Source: Symsagittifera roscoffensis
Lineage: Eukaryota; Xenacoelomorpha; Acoela; Convolutidae
Assembly: GCF_963678635.1 (NCBI RefSeq)
Contig: NC_087070.1
Span: 30,468,390 to 30,532,389, forward strand
Direction of reading: 5' to 3'
DNA length: 64,000 bases
In this document: piece by piece, positions 34,201 through 44,565 of the stretch
Layout: each line of letters begins with the position of its first letter
Numbering within the stretch: the first letter of the stretch is position 1
The notes under the pieces: generated by a model
What the model saw: the letters and a program-made list of their open reading frames with translations, nothing else
What the model was told of the DNA's origin: nothing
Database searches by the model: none
Made by a program: the position numbers and the translations under genes

Positions 34201-36650
34201 GTTTACAAATGCGAACCATGTATGGTCTGAGCCGCCCTCACTTGAGCGTATGGTGCCACTGCTCACTACTACTACTAATGTCCAGAATCGAACCAAAACC
34301 ATTGCCAGTGTTTACAAATGCGAACCATGTATGGTCTGATTCGCCCTCACTTAAGCGTATGGTGCCACTGCTCACTACTACTACTAATGTCCAGAATCGA
34401 ACCAAAACCATAGTCAGTGTTTACAAATGCGAACCATGTATGGTCTGAGCCGCCCTCACTTGAGCGTATGGTGCCACTGCTCACTACTACTACTAATGTC
34501 CAGAATCGAACCAAAACCATTGCCAGTGTTTACAAATGCGAACCATGTATGGTCTGATTCGCCCTCACTTAAGCGTATGGTGCCACTGCTCACTACTACT
34601 ACTAATGTCCAGAATCGAACCAAAACCATAGCCAGTGTTTACAAATGCGAACCATGTATGGTCTGAGCCGCCCTCACTTGAGCGTATGGTGCCACTGCTC
34701 ACTACTACTACTAATGTCCAGAATCGAACCAAAACCATAGCCAGTGTTTACAAATGCGAACCATGTATGGTCTGATTCGCCCTCACTTAAGCGTATGGTG
34801 CCACTGCTCACTACTACTACTAATGTCCAGAATCGAACCAAAACCATTGCCAGTGTTTACAAATGCGAACCATGTATGGTCTGATTCGCCCTCACTTAAG
34901 CGTATGGTGCCACTGCTCACTACTACTACTAATGTCCAGAATCGAACCAAAACCATAGCCAGTGTTTACAAATGCGAACCATGTATGGTCTGAGCCGCCC
35001 TCACTTGAGCGTATGGTGCCACTGCTCACTACTACTACTAATGTCCAGAATCGAACCAAAACCATTGCCAGTGTTTACAAATGCGAACCATGTATGGTCT
35101 GATTCGCCCTCACTTAAGCGTATGGTGCCACTGCTCACTACTACTACTAATGTCCAGAATCGAACCAAAACCATAGCCAGTGTTTACAAATGCGAACCAT
35201 GTATGGTCTGAGCCGCCCTCACTTGAGCGTATGGTGCCACTGCTCACTACTACTACTAATGTCCAGAATCGAACCAAAACCATAGCCAGTGTTTACAAAT
35301 GCGAACCATGTATGGTCTGATTCGCCCTCACTTAAGCGTATGGTGCCACTGCTCACTACTACTACTAATGTCCAGAATCGAACCAAAACCATAGCCAGTG
35401 TTTACAAATGCGAACCATGTATGGTCTGAGCCGCCCTCACTTGAGCGTATGGTGCCACTGCTCACTACTACTACTAATGTCCAGAATCGAACCAAAACCA
35501 TTGCCAGTGTTTACAAATGCGAACCATGTATGGTCTGATTCGCCCTCACTTAAGCGTATGGTGCCACTGCTCACTACTACTACTAATGTCCAGAATCGAA
35601 CCAAAACCATAGCCAGTGTTTACAAATGCGAACCATGTATGGTCTGAGCCGCCCTCACTTGAGCGTATGGTGCCACTGCTCACTACTACTACTAATGTCC
35701 AGAATCGAACCAAAACCATAGCCAGTGTTTACAAATGCGAACCATGTATGGTCTGAGCCGCCCTCACTTGAGCGTATGGTGCCACTGCTCACTACTACTA
35801 CTAATGTCCAGAATCGAACCAAAACCATAGCCAGTGTTTACAAATGCGAACCATGTATGGTCTGATTCGCCCTCACTTAAGCGTATGGTGCCACTGCTCA
35901 CTACTACTACTAATGTCCAGAATCGAACCAAAACCATAGCCAGTGTTTACAAATGCGAACCATGTATGGTCTGAGCCGCCCTCACTTGAGCGTATGGTGC
36001 CACTGCTCACTACTACTACTAATGTCCAGAATCGAACCAAAACCATTGCCAGTGTTTACAAATGCGAACCATGTATGGTCTGATTCGCCCTCACTTAAGC
36101 GTATGGTGCCACTGCTCACTACTACTACTAATGTCCAGAATCGAACCAAAACCATAGCCAGTGTTTACAAATGCGAACCATGTATGGTCTGAGCCGCCCT
36201 CACTTGAGCGTATGGTGCCACTGCTCACTACTACTACTAATGTCCAGAATCGAACCAAAACCATTGCCAGTGTTTACAAATGCGAACCATGTATGGTCTG
36301 ATTCGCCCTCACTTGAGCATATGGTGCCACTGCTCACTACTACTACTAATGTCCAGAATCGAACCAAAACCATTGCCAGTGTTTACAAATGCGAACCATG
36401 TATGGTCTGATTCGCCCTCACTTGAGCGTATGGTGCCACTGCTCACTACTACTACTAATGTCCAGAATCGAACCAAAACCATTGCCAGTGTTTACAAATG
36501 CGAACCATGTATGGTCTGAGCCGCCCTCACTTGAGCGTATGGTGCCACTGCTCACTACTACTACTAATGTCCAGAATCGAACCAAAACCATAGCCAGTGT
36601 TTACAAATGCGAACCATGTATGGTCTGATTCGCCGCCCTCACTACAGCGT
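28266..36650 (+). repeat. 109-bp minisatellite, about 77 units, from LINE 2A/PHD sequence
   Basis: Head-to-tail units of 109 bp over 8.4 kb, nearly identical. Variable sites include CATAGCC/CATTGCC, GATTCGCC/GAGCCGCC and CTTGAGCG/CTTAAGCG. One unit near 31,750 has two extra CTA triplets. In one frame the unit reads CHCSLLLLMSRIEPKPLP and in the next frame VYKCEPCMV; with SVWCHC these correspond, in order, to the LINE ORF1 pattern LLLRSGINPNPGP, FCSPC, SVWCHIC. The right flank continues the finger. So the unit arose from a 2A-like/PHD segment of a related element. Because 109 is not a multiple of 3, each unit shifts frame; the 79-codon ORFs seen here are by-products and not genes. Confidence 0.9.
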
Positions 36651-36867
36651 ATGGTGCCACTGCTGTTGCTGGGTTCATTTGAAATGCAGCAGCCTTAACT
36701 CTTCTAACCAACACCGCAGACATTTCTTCTGCTACAAACCACGACCCGAAAACACCTACCCACATGTCACTCTACACCCAACACCACACATCGACTTATC
36801 ACCTATTCACTCACCGAATCATACTAGACCTTGTCTCATCACACTCACCTGCACCCCATTGGGTTGA
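36607..36867 (+). pseudogene. LINE ORF1 PHD-finger remnant at array end
   Basis: Leaving the array the frame reads SVWCHCCCWVHLKCSSLNSS, NQHRRHFFCYK, then a proline/histidine-rich tail. This matches the finger and tail of the LINE ORF1 at 12.8-13.0 kb (SVWCHICGYIHLKCSGL, NQHHPDYYC). It marks the parent sequence from which the 109-bp unit was copied. It stops at 36,865. Confidence 0.7.
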
Positions 36868-37691
36868 GCCCGGTGTACTTAGAGAGTCTAAATCTCCCTT
36901 TTTGTTTTTACGAGGGCAAGTTTCGCCTCTGGTCTAGATAAAGTGCCTAACTCTCTTTTAAGCTTACACGAGCGCGCGATGCCATCCGAGCCATCAAAAT
37001 ATTCTAGCCCTCGACCTAGAGGCCATGTGCCTCGTGGTGGAAAGTCCTCAAGTATCCTCACGATGTCATCTTTGATCGATTGGTTCCTCGGGTTGTATCC
37101 ATTTTTCCATTATGTCCATCTTTTGCTCGCTTCCAGGACTTGTTGGGAAGTTCGTGTAGGTTTCTGACAGTGATAAGGACAATAGTAGCAAACAGGTCGT
37201 TAGAAATTCAATTGAAAACCAAAGGTTTCACCAGAACGCTGTCTTTTTTATCGCAACGATTCAATCCCTCAAGCCACCAATGAGAGGGGCCAAAAGGGAT
37301 TAAGGTACCACTGGACGTCGCGTATTTGTAGTTATTCATGTTGCACGGTTGTGTTGAAGTTGATTGGTTCCGAACTTAGTTACTTATGGGCAATAAAGAA
37401 ATAAGTAGCATTGTCGGGATAGCAAAAGCTATGATGTGTCCCTCGAAGCAATGAAGCGTCGAAATGCTGTCATGCAGTTGCCTATCGAAAGGTTTTTCAA
37501 AGCAGGTGAAAAGTCATATGTAGTTCTTTTTCGTAGATCCTTTGTAGAAATATGGAATTGCACTAATCGATCTTAGTGTTTTTGAAGGGGGAAAGGGTCA
37601 TCAATAGGGTCTTCAAAGCTGGTTGATGACTAATCAAGATTCAATGAGATGATTCATTTTGTAGTCCTTATTGTCTGTACTTCAATTTTGG

Positions 37692-37756
37692 TTCACCTCG
37701 AACCACCGACTTTTTATCTAAGACTTGGAGACTTAGTCACTTTGCCACCGCTCCCC
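37692..37756 (-). repeat. tRNA-derived SINE head
   Basis: Minus strand begins GGGGAGCGGTGGCAAAGTGA and ends GTCGGTGGTTCGAGGTGAAC: box A-like and box B-like (GGTTCGAGGTG) promoter elements about 40 bp apart. The same family is seen at 50,751-50,815. Confidence 0.55.
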
Positions 37757-38127
37757 TGGTTGTAAGAAAAATTGATAGTATCCTCCCCATTATATAGCCC
37801 AATTAAAGATCATCCATCGCACTATTTAGTTTAGATTTCAAATTCCTTAGCGCTCTGAGAAAAACCTCAACTTTTCTTTACTGAAAATTACTACTGAGAA
37901 CTAAGAAAACATCCTCTCCCCTTAGACGGCTTACGGAAAAGGCTGTTAACTTGGTACCGAAATTGATTACATTTGCGATCAGCGTACGGTATAATTACGA
38001 ACCTTTTTTTAAACCTTAACTCGCAAATAAATATTCATTAAGTGTTCATTTTTTTGGAAATTTCACTAGCATTGGAAATTGCATAGCATCTGTTCTGCTT
38101 TATTTGTGACTAGTGTTTGATAACTAT

Positions 38128-38205
38128 TAAGCGTTCGTGGCTAGTGTGTGAGCTGCTTAATATCTAGGTCGCAGGTTCGAATCTGAGACGTAGCCGAATT
38201 TTTAC
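38128..38205 (+). repeat. tRNA-like stretch (box A/box B)
   Basis: GTGGCTAGTGTGTGAG followed by CAGGTTCGAATCTGAG, a short CAG/CTG T-stem around TTCGAAT. No complete cloverleaf; likely a SINE head or tRNA fossil. Confidence 0.35.
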
Positions 38206-38383
38206 TAATTCGAGGCTTATTTCTAATTTTTCTTATCGCACTGTATAGAGCTGCTTTTTGTAGTGTTCTCGCTAGTGTTTGCGAAGCTTCGCTTCTGTGT
38301 AATATTTAATATTTTCCAACGACGTGTTTAGCTTAAGTGATCCAAGTTTTGCATAAAGACATGTATTGGATAATTATGTCAAA

Positions 38384-38403
38384 AGGTATCTTTTATTCTT
38401 CAG
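38384..38403 (+). promoter_or_regulatory. Splice acceptor 6 nt before ZCCHC4 start
   Basis: CTTTTATTCTTCAG ends at 38403, leaving GTTATC before ATG 38410. It is a 5' UTR intron end or a trans-splice site, as at HP1 and SNAP-25. Confidence 0.6.
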
Positions 38404-38409
38404 GTTATC

Positions 38410-40008
38410 ATGAAACTGAAGCGGAAACTCGAATTTGGAGACTTGTCGGTTGGAGGTTCAGTCAGCATAATAAAACCACCTGAAGACATCGTAGTTCCAA
38501 TGTGTGCTCATGGACCAATGGTTCTGTTTCGTCGCTCATTCGGCGTGAAGGCCGAAGATCAAAAGAAAACGGAAGAAGCTAAAAACGATACACTGAAAGC
38601 TCATGCCGAGGTTCAGAAAGAAAGAGTGAACAGAAACGAAATTATAATCGAAAGTAAGACGAAGAAAACTGACGAAGAGACACTGACTGCGAAAAAGAAA
38701 CCGAAGAATGAAAACATGTATCAAACAGAAAATGAACATACAAAGGAGTTCTTTTCCTGTTCGGCCTATCGAGATCGCAAGTCATGTCCGTGTTTTTACT
38801 CCCTAGACGATAAGAAACTGAAGAATTCGGAAATTATGAAAGTAAAAGCAGAAATAGCCAAGTCGCAAAACCAGATCTATGATCATAAAGCTATGTACAA
38901 GAATTTCAAAGAGCTGGCTCTTATCGATGCAGCTAATCGGAAGTTTTGCGCAGATTGTAATTTGTTCATAAAAAGAGTAGGAACCTCCTGTGGTACAAAG
39001 GATGTGTTAGACTTTGATCATGAGAAGTGCTCGGAAGGCGGAAAACTGGTAGTCGGAATCCCTGAAAATATGATTGCAAATCCGTTGAAATTGTTTACAA
39101 CTTTGAGCAACAAAACAGCAGAGGCGCAGTTTTACTTCAGCACCAAGTGTCTCAATTTCGTTTCGAGTATCGCTGAAAAATACAGGAGTGTATTAGGAAT
39201 TGGAGCACCGTCCGTAACATTTAAACTGATAGAAACTGTATCGCAATTGAACTATTCTGGAAAACTGAAAAATGTATTTTGTTTGAACATCGACTGGAAA
39301 TTGTGTCAGATATTTCCCCCGAAAAATTTCGCTCAATTCAATTTATGCAATCAGCATTTTTTCACAGAACTTGGAGAGAAAGCGTTTGAGAAATTCGTAA
39401 AGTCGGCCTCTTTCATTGATGAAAGTTCTGAAAACGTTGAAAAGACATTAGTTATATGTGATCCGCCATACGGGGTGAAGTTAGAATTGTTTAGCCGATT
39501 GGTTAACTTTCTGAATTCGAAATTAGCTTGCGATATTATCATTGGCATGCCTTATTTCATGCAATCGGGTTTCGAGAAAACGGAGGCTTTGAAGTCGTTT
39601 GCTATGAGCGACTATCGCGTTGAATATGAAGGACATCGAATTTATTCGGGAGGGAAAAAACGAGGCTCACCTGCTCGTTTTTTTACCAATATTCTTCTGA
39701 AAAAACTGGTCCTTCCGTCCGATGAAAGTTACAGGTTGTGTGCAAAATGCGTTAAGTACGTGCACAAGGATAATAAGCATTGCAAGATCTGTAAAGATTG
39801 CACCACAAAAGATGGTCCAACTTATGTGCACTGCAAGAAATGCAAAACGTGCGTGAAGCCTACATTCTGGCACTGTGAAAAATGCGCAAATTGTCACTTG
39901 GAGGATTCGAAATGCAGAATCATCGACGAGAACAAAAGCAAACGGAAAAAAGAGCACAAAATTAAAAAGCCGAAGGCCAAAAAGGCCAAGCTATTAAAAA
40001 GTCAATGA
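38410..40008 (+). CDS. ZCCHC4-like 28S rRNA m6A methyltransferase
   Basis: 532 codons in one exon. ZCCHC4 deposits a single N6-methyladenosine on 28S rRNA in the nucleolus. The order of parts matches the family: first half of a GRF-type finger (MCAHGPMVLF, 31-40) and its second half (FFSCSAYRDRKSCPCFY, 114-130); RKFCADCNLFI (178-187); a Rossmann-like methyltransferase core with LNIDWKLCQIFPP (292-304), FNLCNQHFF and the catalytic DPPY box (351-354; vertebrates have DPPF); PARFFTNILLKKLVLP (421-436); then a cysteine-rich CHY/CCHC zinc region (444-502) and a lysine-rich tail (505-532) likely to bind RNA or direct to the nucleolus. An insertion of about 65 charged residues (46-112, KETK-rich) splits the GRF finger. 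No breaks. The start is the first ATG after the acceptor. ATTAAA at 40036 may be the poly-A signal. Confidence 0.9.
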   Translation: MKLKRKLEFGDLSVGGSVSIIKPPEDIVVPMCAHGPMVLFRRSFGVKAEDQKKTEEAKNDTLKAHAEVQKERVNRNEIIIESKTKKTDEETLTAKKKPKNENMYQTENEHTKEFFSCSAYRDRKSCPCFYSLDDKKLKNSEIMKVKAEIAKSQNQIYDHKAMYKNFKELALIDAANRKFCADCNLFIKRVGTSCGTKDVLDFDHEKCSEGGKLVVGIPENMIANPLKLFTTLSNKTAEAQFYFSTKCLNFVSSIAEKYRSVLGIGAPSVTFKLIETVSQLNYSGKLKNVFCLNIDWKLCQIFPPKNFAQFNLCNQHFFTELGEKAFEKFVKSASFIDESSENVEKTLVICDPPYGVKLELFSRLVNFLNSKLACDIIIGMPYFMQSGFEKTEALKSFAMSDYRVEYEGHRIYSGGKKRGSPARFFTNILLKKLVLPSDESYRLCAKCVKYVHKDNKHCKICKDCTTKDGPTYVHCKKCKTCVKPTFWHCEKCANCHLEDSKCRIIDENKSKRKKEHKIKKPKAKKAKLLKSQ

Positions 40009-40273
40009 CTGACTTGTTGATTGTCTGTATCGGTCAATTAAAATTTCAGCCAACCAGTAGTTTTTTTTATTAAACAGTTCAGATTTTGGACAAACTTTGT
40101 GGGAAAATTATGAAAAAAAATATAGTTTCCACTTCAAGACCCGAAAAAAGCAGCATCTGAAAATCTTGACCGTGTTCTGCCAATAGGCTCTGGTGAATGA
40201 CAAGGAGACGGGTCTGATCCATACAATGAAATTAATATACAATTATGAGAGACAGTAAAGCAAACAAAGCAGG

Positions 40274-40584
40274 GGTCTTATGCACAAAACGGCCCAAAAT
40301 CAATATGTTCAAATCTCGATTTAAAACTTATGCGGTCGAATCTGATTGGCTAATATAAGCCGAAACATTTCGTAAAAAATTTTGTAAAATGGCTTCAGCA
40401 GAAGTTTTTTTTTCTAATTTGGTAATTTCGGCAAATAAGTTTATCCGCTTGAAATTTTAATTGAAATGCCGGAACATGCTGTTTGAATTTGAGTGTCTGA
40501 TTAGCCAATCAGATTCAACCTTATTACTTTGAGTTCAAGAAAGGTGTAGAAATCCTGGTTTGGGCCGTTTAGTGCATAAGACAC
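40274..40584. mobile_element. MITE with 9-bp target duplication
   Basis: About 311 bp with inverted ends: left GGTCTTATGCACAAAACGGC, right (reversed) GTGTCTTATGCACTAAACGG, both continuing CCAAA. A weaker internal pairing includes GAATCTGATTGGCTAAT. CAAAGCAGG flanks both sides (40265-40273 and 40585-40593). Non-coding, Mutator-like by duplication length. It differs in sequence from the MITE at 20,124. Confidence 0.8.
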
Positions 40585-40599
40585 CAAAGCAGGAGTAAA

Positions 40600-43500
40600 G
40601 CTCCCGATGAGAAGAAAATTTTAAGCAAAATATTGAACCACGTTTTTTTTACAGTAGTTAGTTTTAATTTCATTCGATTTAAGGGCACTGTTGAACTGTT
40701 TGTCTAGATTTGTAGGTTTTAAAAATCCTAGAAAGTTACGTGGCGTTCTTGTGTAAAATATGAATAGTCAATGTGTCGAAGCAGCGTGTGAGTCAGTTTT
40801 TTGCTTAGAAGCATAACTTAATTTGTTTTTGTTTTGTAAAAATCTTTTGTTCAAACTTGATTGTAGTTACCGGGGGGACTTTAAGCTTTTAAATTAAGTT
40901 AAAAAACCATTTTTTTCGGCTCACATTATGTGTACTCAAAGATTCCTAGAAATTTTGGTTAGTAAAAACAGGTATTATGGAAATGTGTGGTATAGGAAAA
41001 CTAGTTTTCCTCAAAAACTGTTCTACCGATTTTCAAAAAAGTTGTATGGAAATATATTTAATCCATATTTTTGATTTTTTTTTTCATTTTCTCAAAAACT
41101 ACTCTTTCAAATCTGATATTTTGGGTTTAATGGAGATAAAGGGTAGTGGCTAGCTTCTCGGTATTAGCGGCTACTCGAAAAACTTTTTACACAAAAATTA
41201 TTGGCGTCGGAAAAGTATTTTTTAAATTTAATTTTGACCATTTTTAAAAAAAACTCGAAATTTCTCAAAAACTACGTTCCCATATATTGGGTTCAGATTT
41301 TCAATTCAAAGTTTGACCATTCTTAAAAAAAACTCGAAATTTCTCAAAAACTACCATCGCTTTGCATTCGCGAATACGCCCAATTTATTGACACAAAAAT
41401 ACGGCCATCGGAAAATTAAATCTTTAATCTTTAGACCGTCCTTTGAAACTTTTTGACTTTTCTCGAACTACCATCCCAAATATATTCTCCATGGTTCAAT
41501 CGGTATTACAGACTACATGATTTTTTTCTGCATACTTGCTAAGACCAATTTTTGTTACACAAAACTATGATCGTCAAAAAAAATTTTTTACTCAAAGCTA
41601 TGATTCTCAAAAATGATTTTTGATTTGTTGACCGTTTTTTGGAAACTGAATTTTCCCTTGCCAAATTTTGACTTTCCGGAAACTTTTGCATTATCCCGCC
41701 GAGTTTTGAATTTTTAACTGATTTTTTGAAACTTGTTGGCCTTTTTCGAAAACTATCATGCCCATTCTCAGGTTAAGTGGTCAATCGGGAACACGGTTTG
41801 GTGATCTTCTATGCTGAAGCTGCCTCGGCATACTTTTAAACAGATAAGGTTATGGATTTCGGAAAGTGAAGTTTTTGAACTTTTGACCGTTTTTATTGAC
41901 GAAGTTTCGCGACTTTTCTTTGCAACTGAAAGCTTCCAATGAGAAGAAAATTTTCTGCCAAATATTGAACCACAGTTTTTTACATTAGTTACTCTTAATT
42001 TCATTCGATTTAAAGGCACTGTTGAACTGTTTGTCTAGCTTTGTAGGTTTTACAAATCCTAGATAGTTATATTGCGTTCTTGTGTAAATTCTTGATAGTC
42101 AATGTGTCGAAGCGTGTGAGTCGGTTTTTTTTTGCTCAGAAGCGTAATTTTAATTTTTTTTTGTTAAAATCTTTTGTTCAAACTTGATTGTAGTTACCGG
42201 GGGGACTTTAAGCTTTTAAATTAAGTTAAAAAACCATTTTTTTCGGCTCACATTATGTGTACTCAAAGATTCCTAGAAATTTTGGTTAGTAAAAACAGGT
42301 ATTATGGAAATTTGTGGTATAGGAAAACTAGTTTTCCTCAAAAACTGTTCTACCGATTTTCAAAAAAGTTGTATGGAAATATATTTAATCCATATTTTTG
42401 ATTTTTTTTTTCATTTTCTCAAAAACTACTCTTTCAAATCTGATATTTTGGGTTTAATGGAGATAAAGGGTAGTGGCTAGCTTCTCGGTATTAGCGGCTA
42501 CTCGAAAAACTTTTTACACAAAAATTATTGGCGTCGGAAAAGTATTTTTTAAATTTAATTTTGACCATTTTTAAAAAAAACTCGAAATTTCTCAAAAACT
42601 ACGTTCCCATATATTGGGTTCAGATTTTCAATTCAAAGTTTGACCATTCTTAAAAAAAACTCGAAATTTCTCAAAAACTACCATCGCTTTGCATTCGCGA
42701 ATACGCCCAATTTATTGACACAAAAATACGGCCATCGGAAAATTAAATCTTTAATCTTTAGACCGTCCTTTGAAACTTTTTGACTTTTCTCGAACTACCA
42801 TCCCAAATATATTCTCCATGGTTCAATCGGTATTACAGACTACATGATTTTTTTCTGCATACTTGCTAAGCCCAATTTTTGTTGCACAAAACTATGATCC
42901 TCAAAAAAAAAATTTTTACTCAAAGCTATGATTCTCAAAAATGATTTTTGATTTGTTGACCGTTTTTTGGAAACTGAATTTTCCCTTGCCAAATTTTGTC
43001 TTTCCGGAAACTTTTGCATTATCCCGCCGAGTTTTGAATTTTTAACTGATTTTTTGAAACTTGTTGGCCTTTTTCGAAAACTATCATGCCCATTCTCAGG
43101 TTAAGTGGTCAATCGGGAACACGGTTTGGTGATCTTCTATGCTGAAGCTGCCTCTTTAAACAGATAAGGTTATGGATTTCGGAAAGTGAAGTTTTTGAAC
43201 TTTTGACCGTTTTTATTGACGAAGTTTCGCGACTTTTCTTTGCAACTGAAAGCTCCCAATGAGAAGAAAATTTTCTGCCAAATATTGAACCACAGTTTTT
43301 TACATTAGTTACTCTTAATTTCATTCGATTTTAGGGCACTGTTGAACTGTTTGTCTAGATTTGTAGGTTTTACAAATCCTAGATAGTTATATGGCGTTCT
43401 TGTGTAAATTCTTGATAGTCAATGTGTCGAAGCGTGTGAGTCGGTTTTTTTTGCTCAGAAGCGTATTTTTAATTTTTTTTTGTTAAAATCTTTTGTTCAA

Positions 43501-44565
43501 ACTTGATTGTAGTTACCGGGGGGACTTAAAGCTTTTTAAATTAACATATAAAACCGTTTTTTTCCGGCTCACCTGATGGGTACTCAAAGATTCCTAGAAG
43601 TTTTGGTTGGTAAAAACAGGTATTATGAAAATGTGTGGTATAGGAAAACTAGTTTTCCTCCAAAACTGTACTACCGATTTTCAAACGAATTGTATCGGAA
43701 ATATATTTAATCGATATTTTTGATATTTTTTTTTCATTTTCTCAAAAACTACTCTTTCAAATCTGATATTTTGGGTTCAATGGAGTTAATGGGTAGTGGT
43801 AAGCTTCTCGGTATTAGCGGCTACTCGAAAAATTTTTTACACAAAAATTTTCGGCGTCGGAAAAGTGCTTTTTTTAATTTACTTTTTGACAATTTTTTTT
43901 AAAAGCCTTTGAAATTTCTCAAAAACTACGTTCCCATATCTTGGGTTCAGATTTTGGGTTCAATTCAAAGTTGGGTTGTGGGAAGCTGCTTTGCATTCGC
44001 GAATACGCCCAATTTATTGACACAAAAATACGGCCATCGGAAAATTAAATCTTTAATCTTTAGACCGTCCTTTGAAACTTTTTGACTTTTCTCGAACTAC
44101 CATCCCAAATATATTCTCCATGGTTCAATCGGTATTACAGACTACATGATTTTTTTCTGCATACTTGCTAAGCCCAATTTTTTTTTTACACAAAGCTATG
44201 ATCCTCAAAAAAAAATTTTAACTCAAAGCTATGATTCTCAAAAATGATTTTTGATTTGTTGACCGTTTTTTGGAATCTGAATTTTCCCGTGCCAAATTTT
44301 GACTTTCCGGATACTTTTGCATTATCCCGCCGAGTTTTGACTTTTTGACTGATTTTTTGAAACTTTTTGATTTTTTTTCGAAAATTACCATGCCCATTCT
44401 CAGGTTAAGTGGTCAGTCGGGAACACGGTTTGGTGATCTTCTCTGCTGAAGCTGCCTTGGCATACTTTTAACCAGAAAAGGTTATGGATTTCGGAAAGTG
44501 AAGTTTTTGAACTTTTGACCGTTTTTATTGACAAAGTTTTTCGACTTTTCTTTACAACTGAACCA
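40600..44565. repeat. Three tandem copies of a 1.32-kb repeat
   Basis: Units start near 40,600, 41,934 and 43,253, each at a GAGAAGAAAATTTT block. Copies 1 and 2 are almost identical through most of their length; copy 3 is more diverged and lacks some internal blocks. Inside each unit, phrases such as TTTCTCAAAAACTAC and TTGACTTTTCTCGAA recur every 100-150 bp, so the unit is itself built from older degenerate repeats. Similar phrases persist at 47,400-48,100. Short ORFs inside are shared by the copies but carry no motif. Confidence 0.85.

Larger units (their letters stand above)
36868..38400. other. Intergenic, with tRNA-like repeats
   Basis: No gene supported. It holds a minus-strand tRNA-related SINE (37,692-37,756) and a plus-strand tRNA-like stretch (38,128-38,205). 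An ORF at 36,943-37,167 has no recognisable domain. Confidence 0.5.

Noticed and set aside
28535-36628. Dozens of 79-codon plus-strand ORFs
   Set aside because: All are readings of the 109-bp repeat. They occur wherever a unit lacks the TAG variant and have no independent start context or function.
28753-36650. CRISPR-like array
   Set aside because: Units are contiguous with no unique spacers, and the sequence is animal.
41768-42019. 83-codon minus-strand ORF, with a shorter relative at 43,109-43,324
   Set aside because: Lies within the 1.32-kb tandem repeat and its repetition reflects the repeat; no motif.
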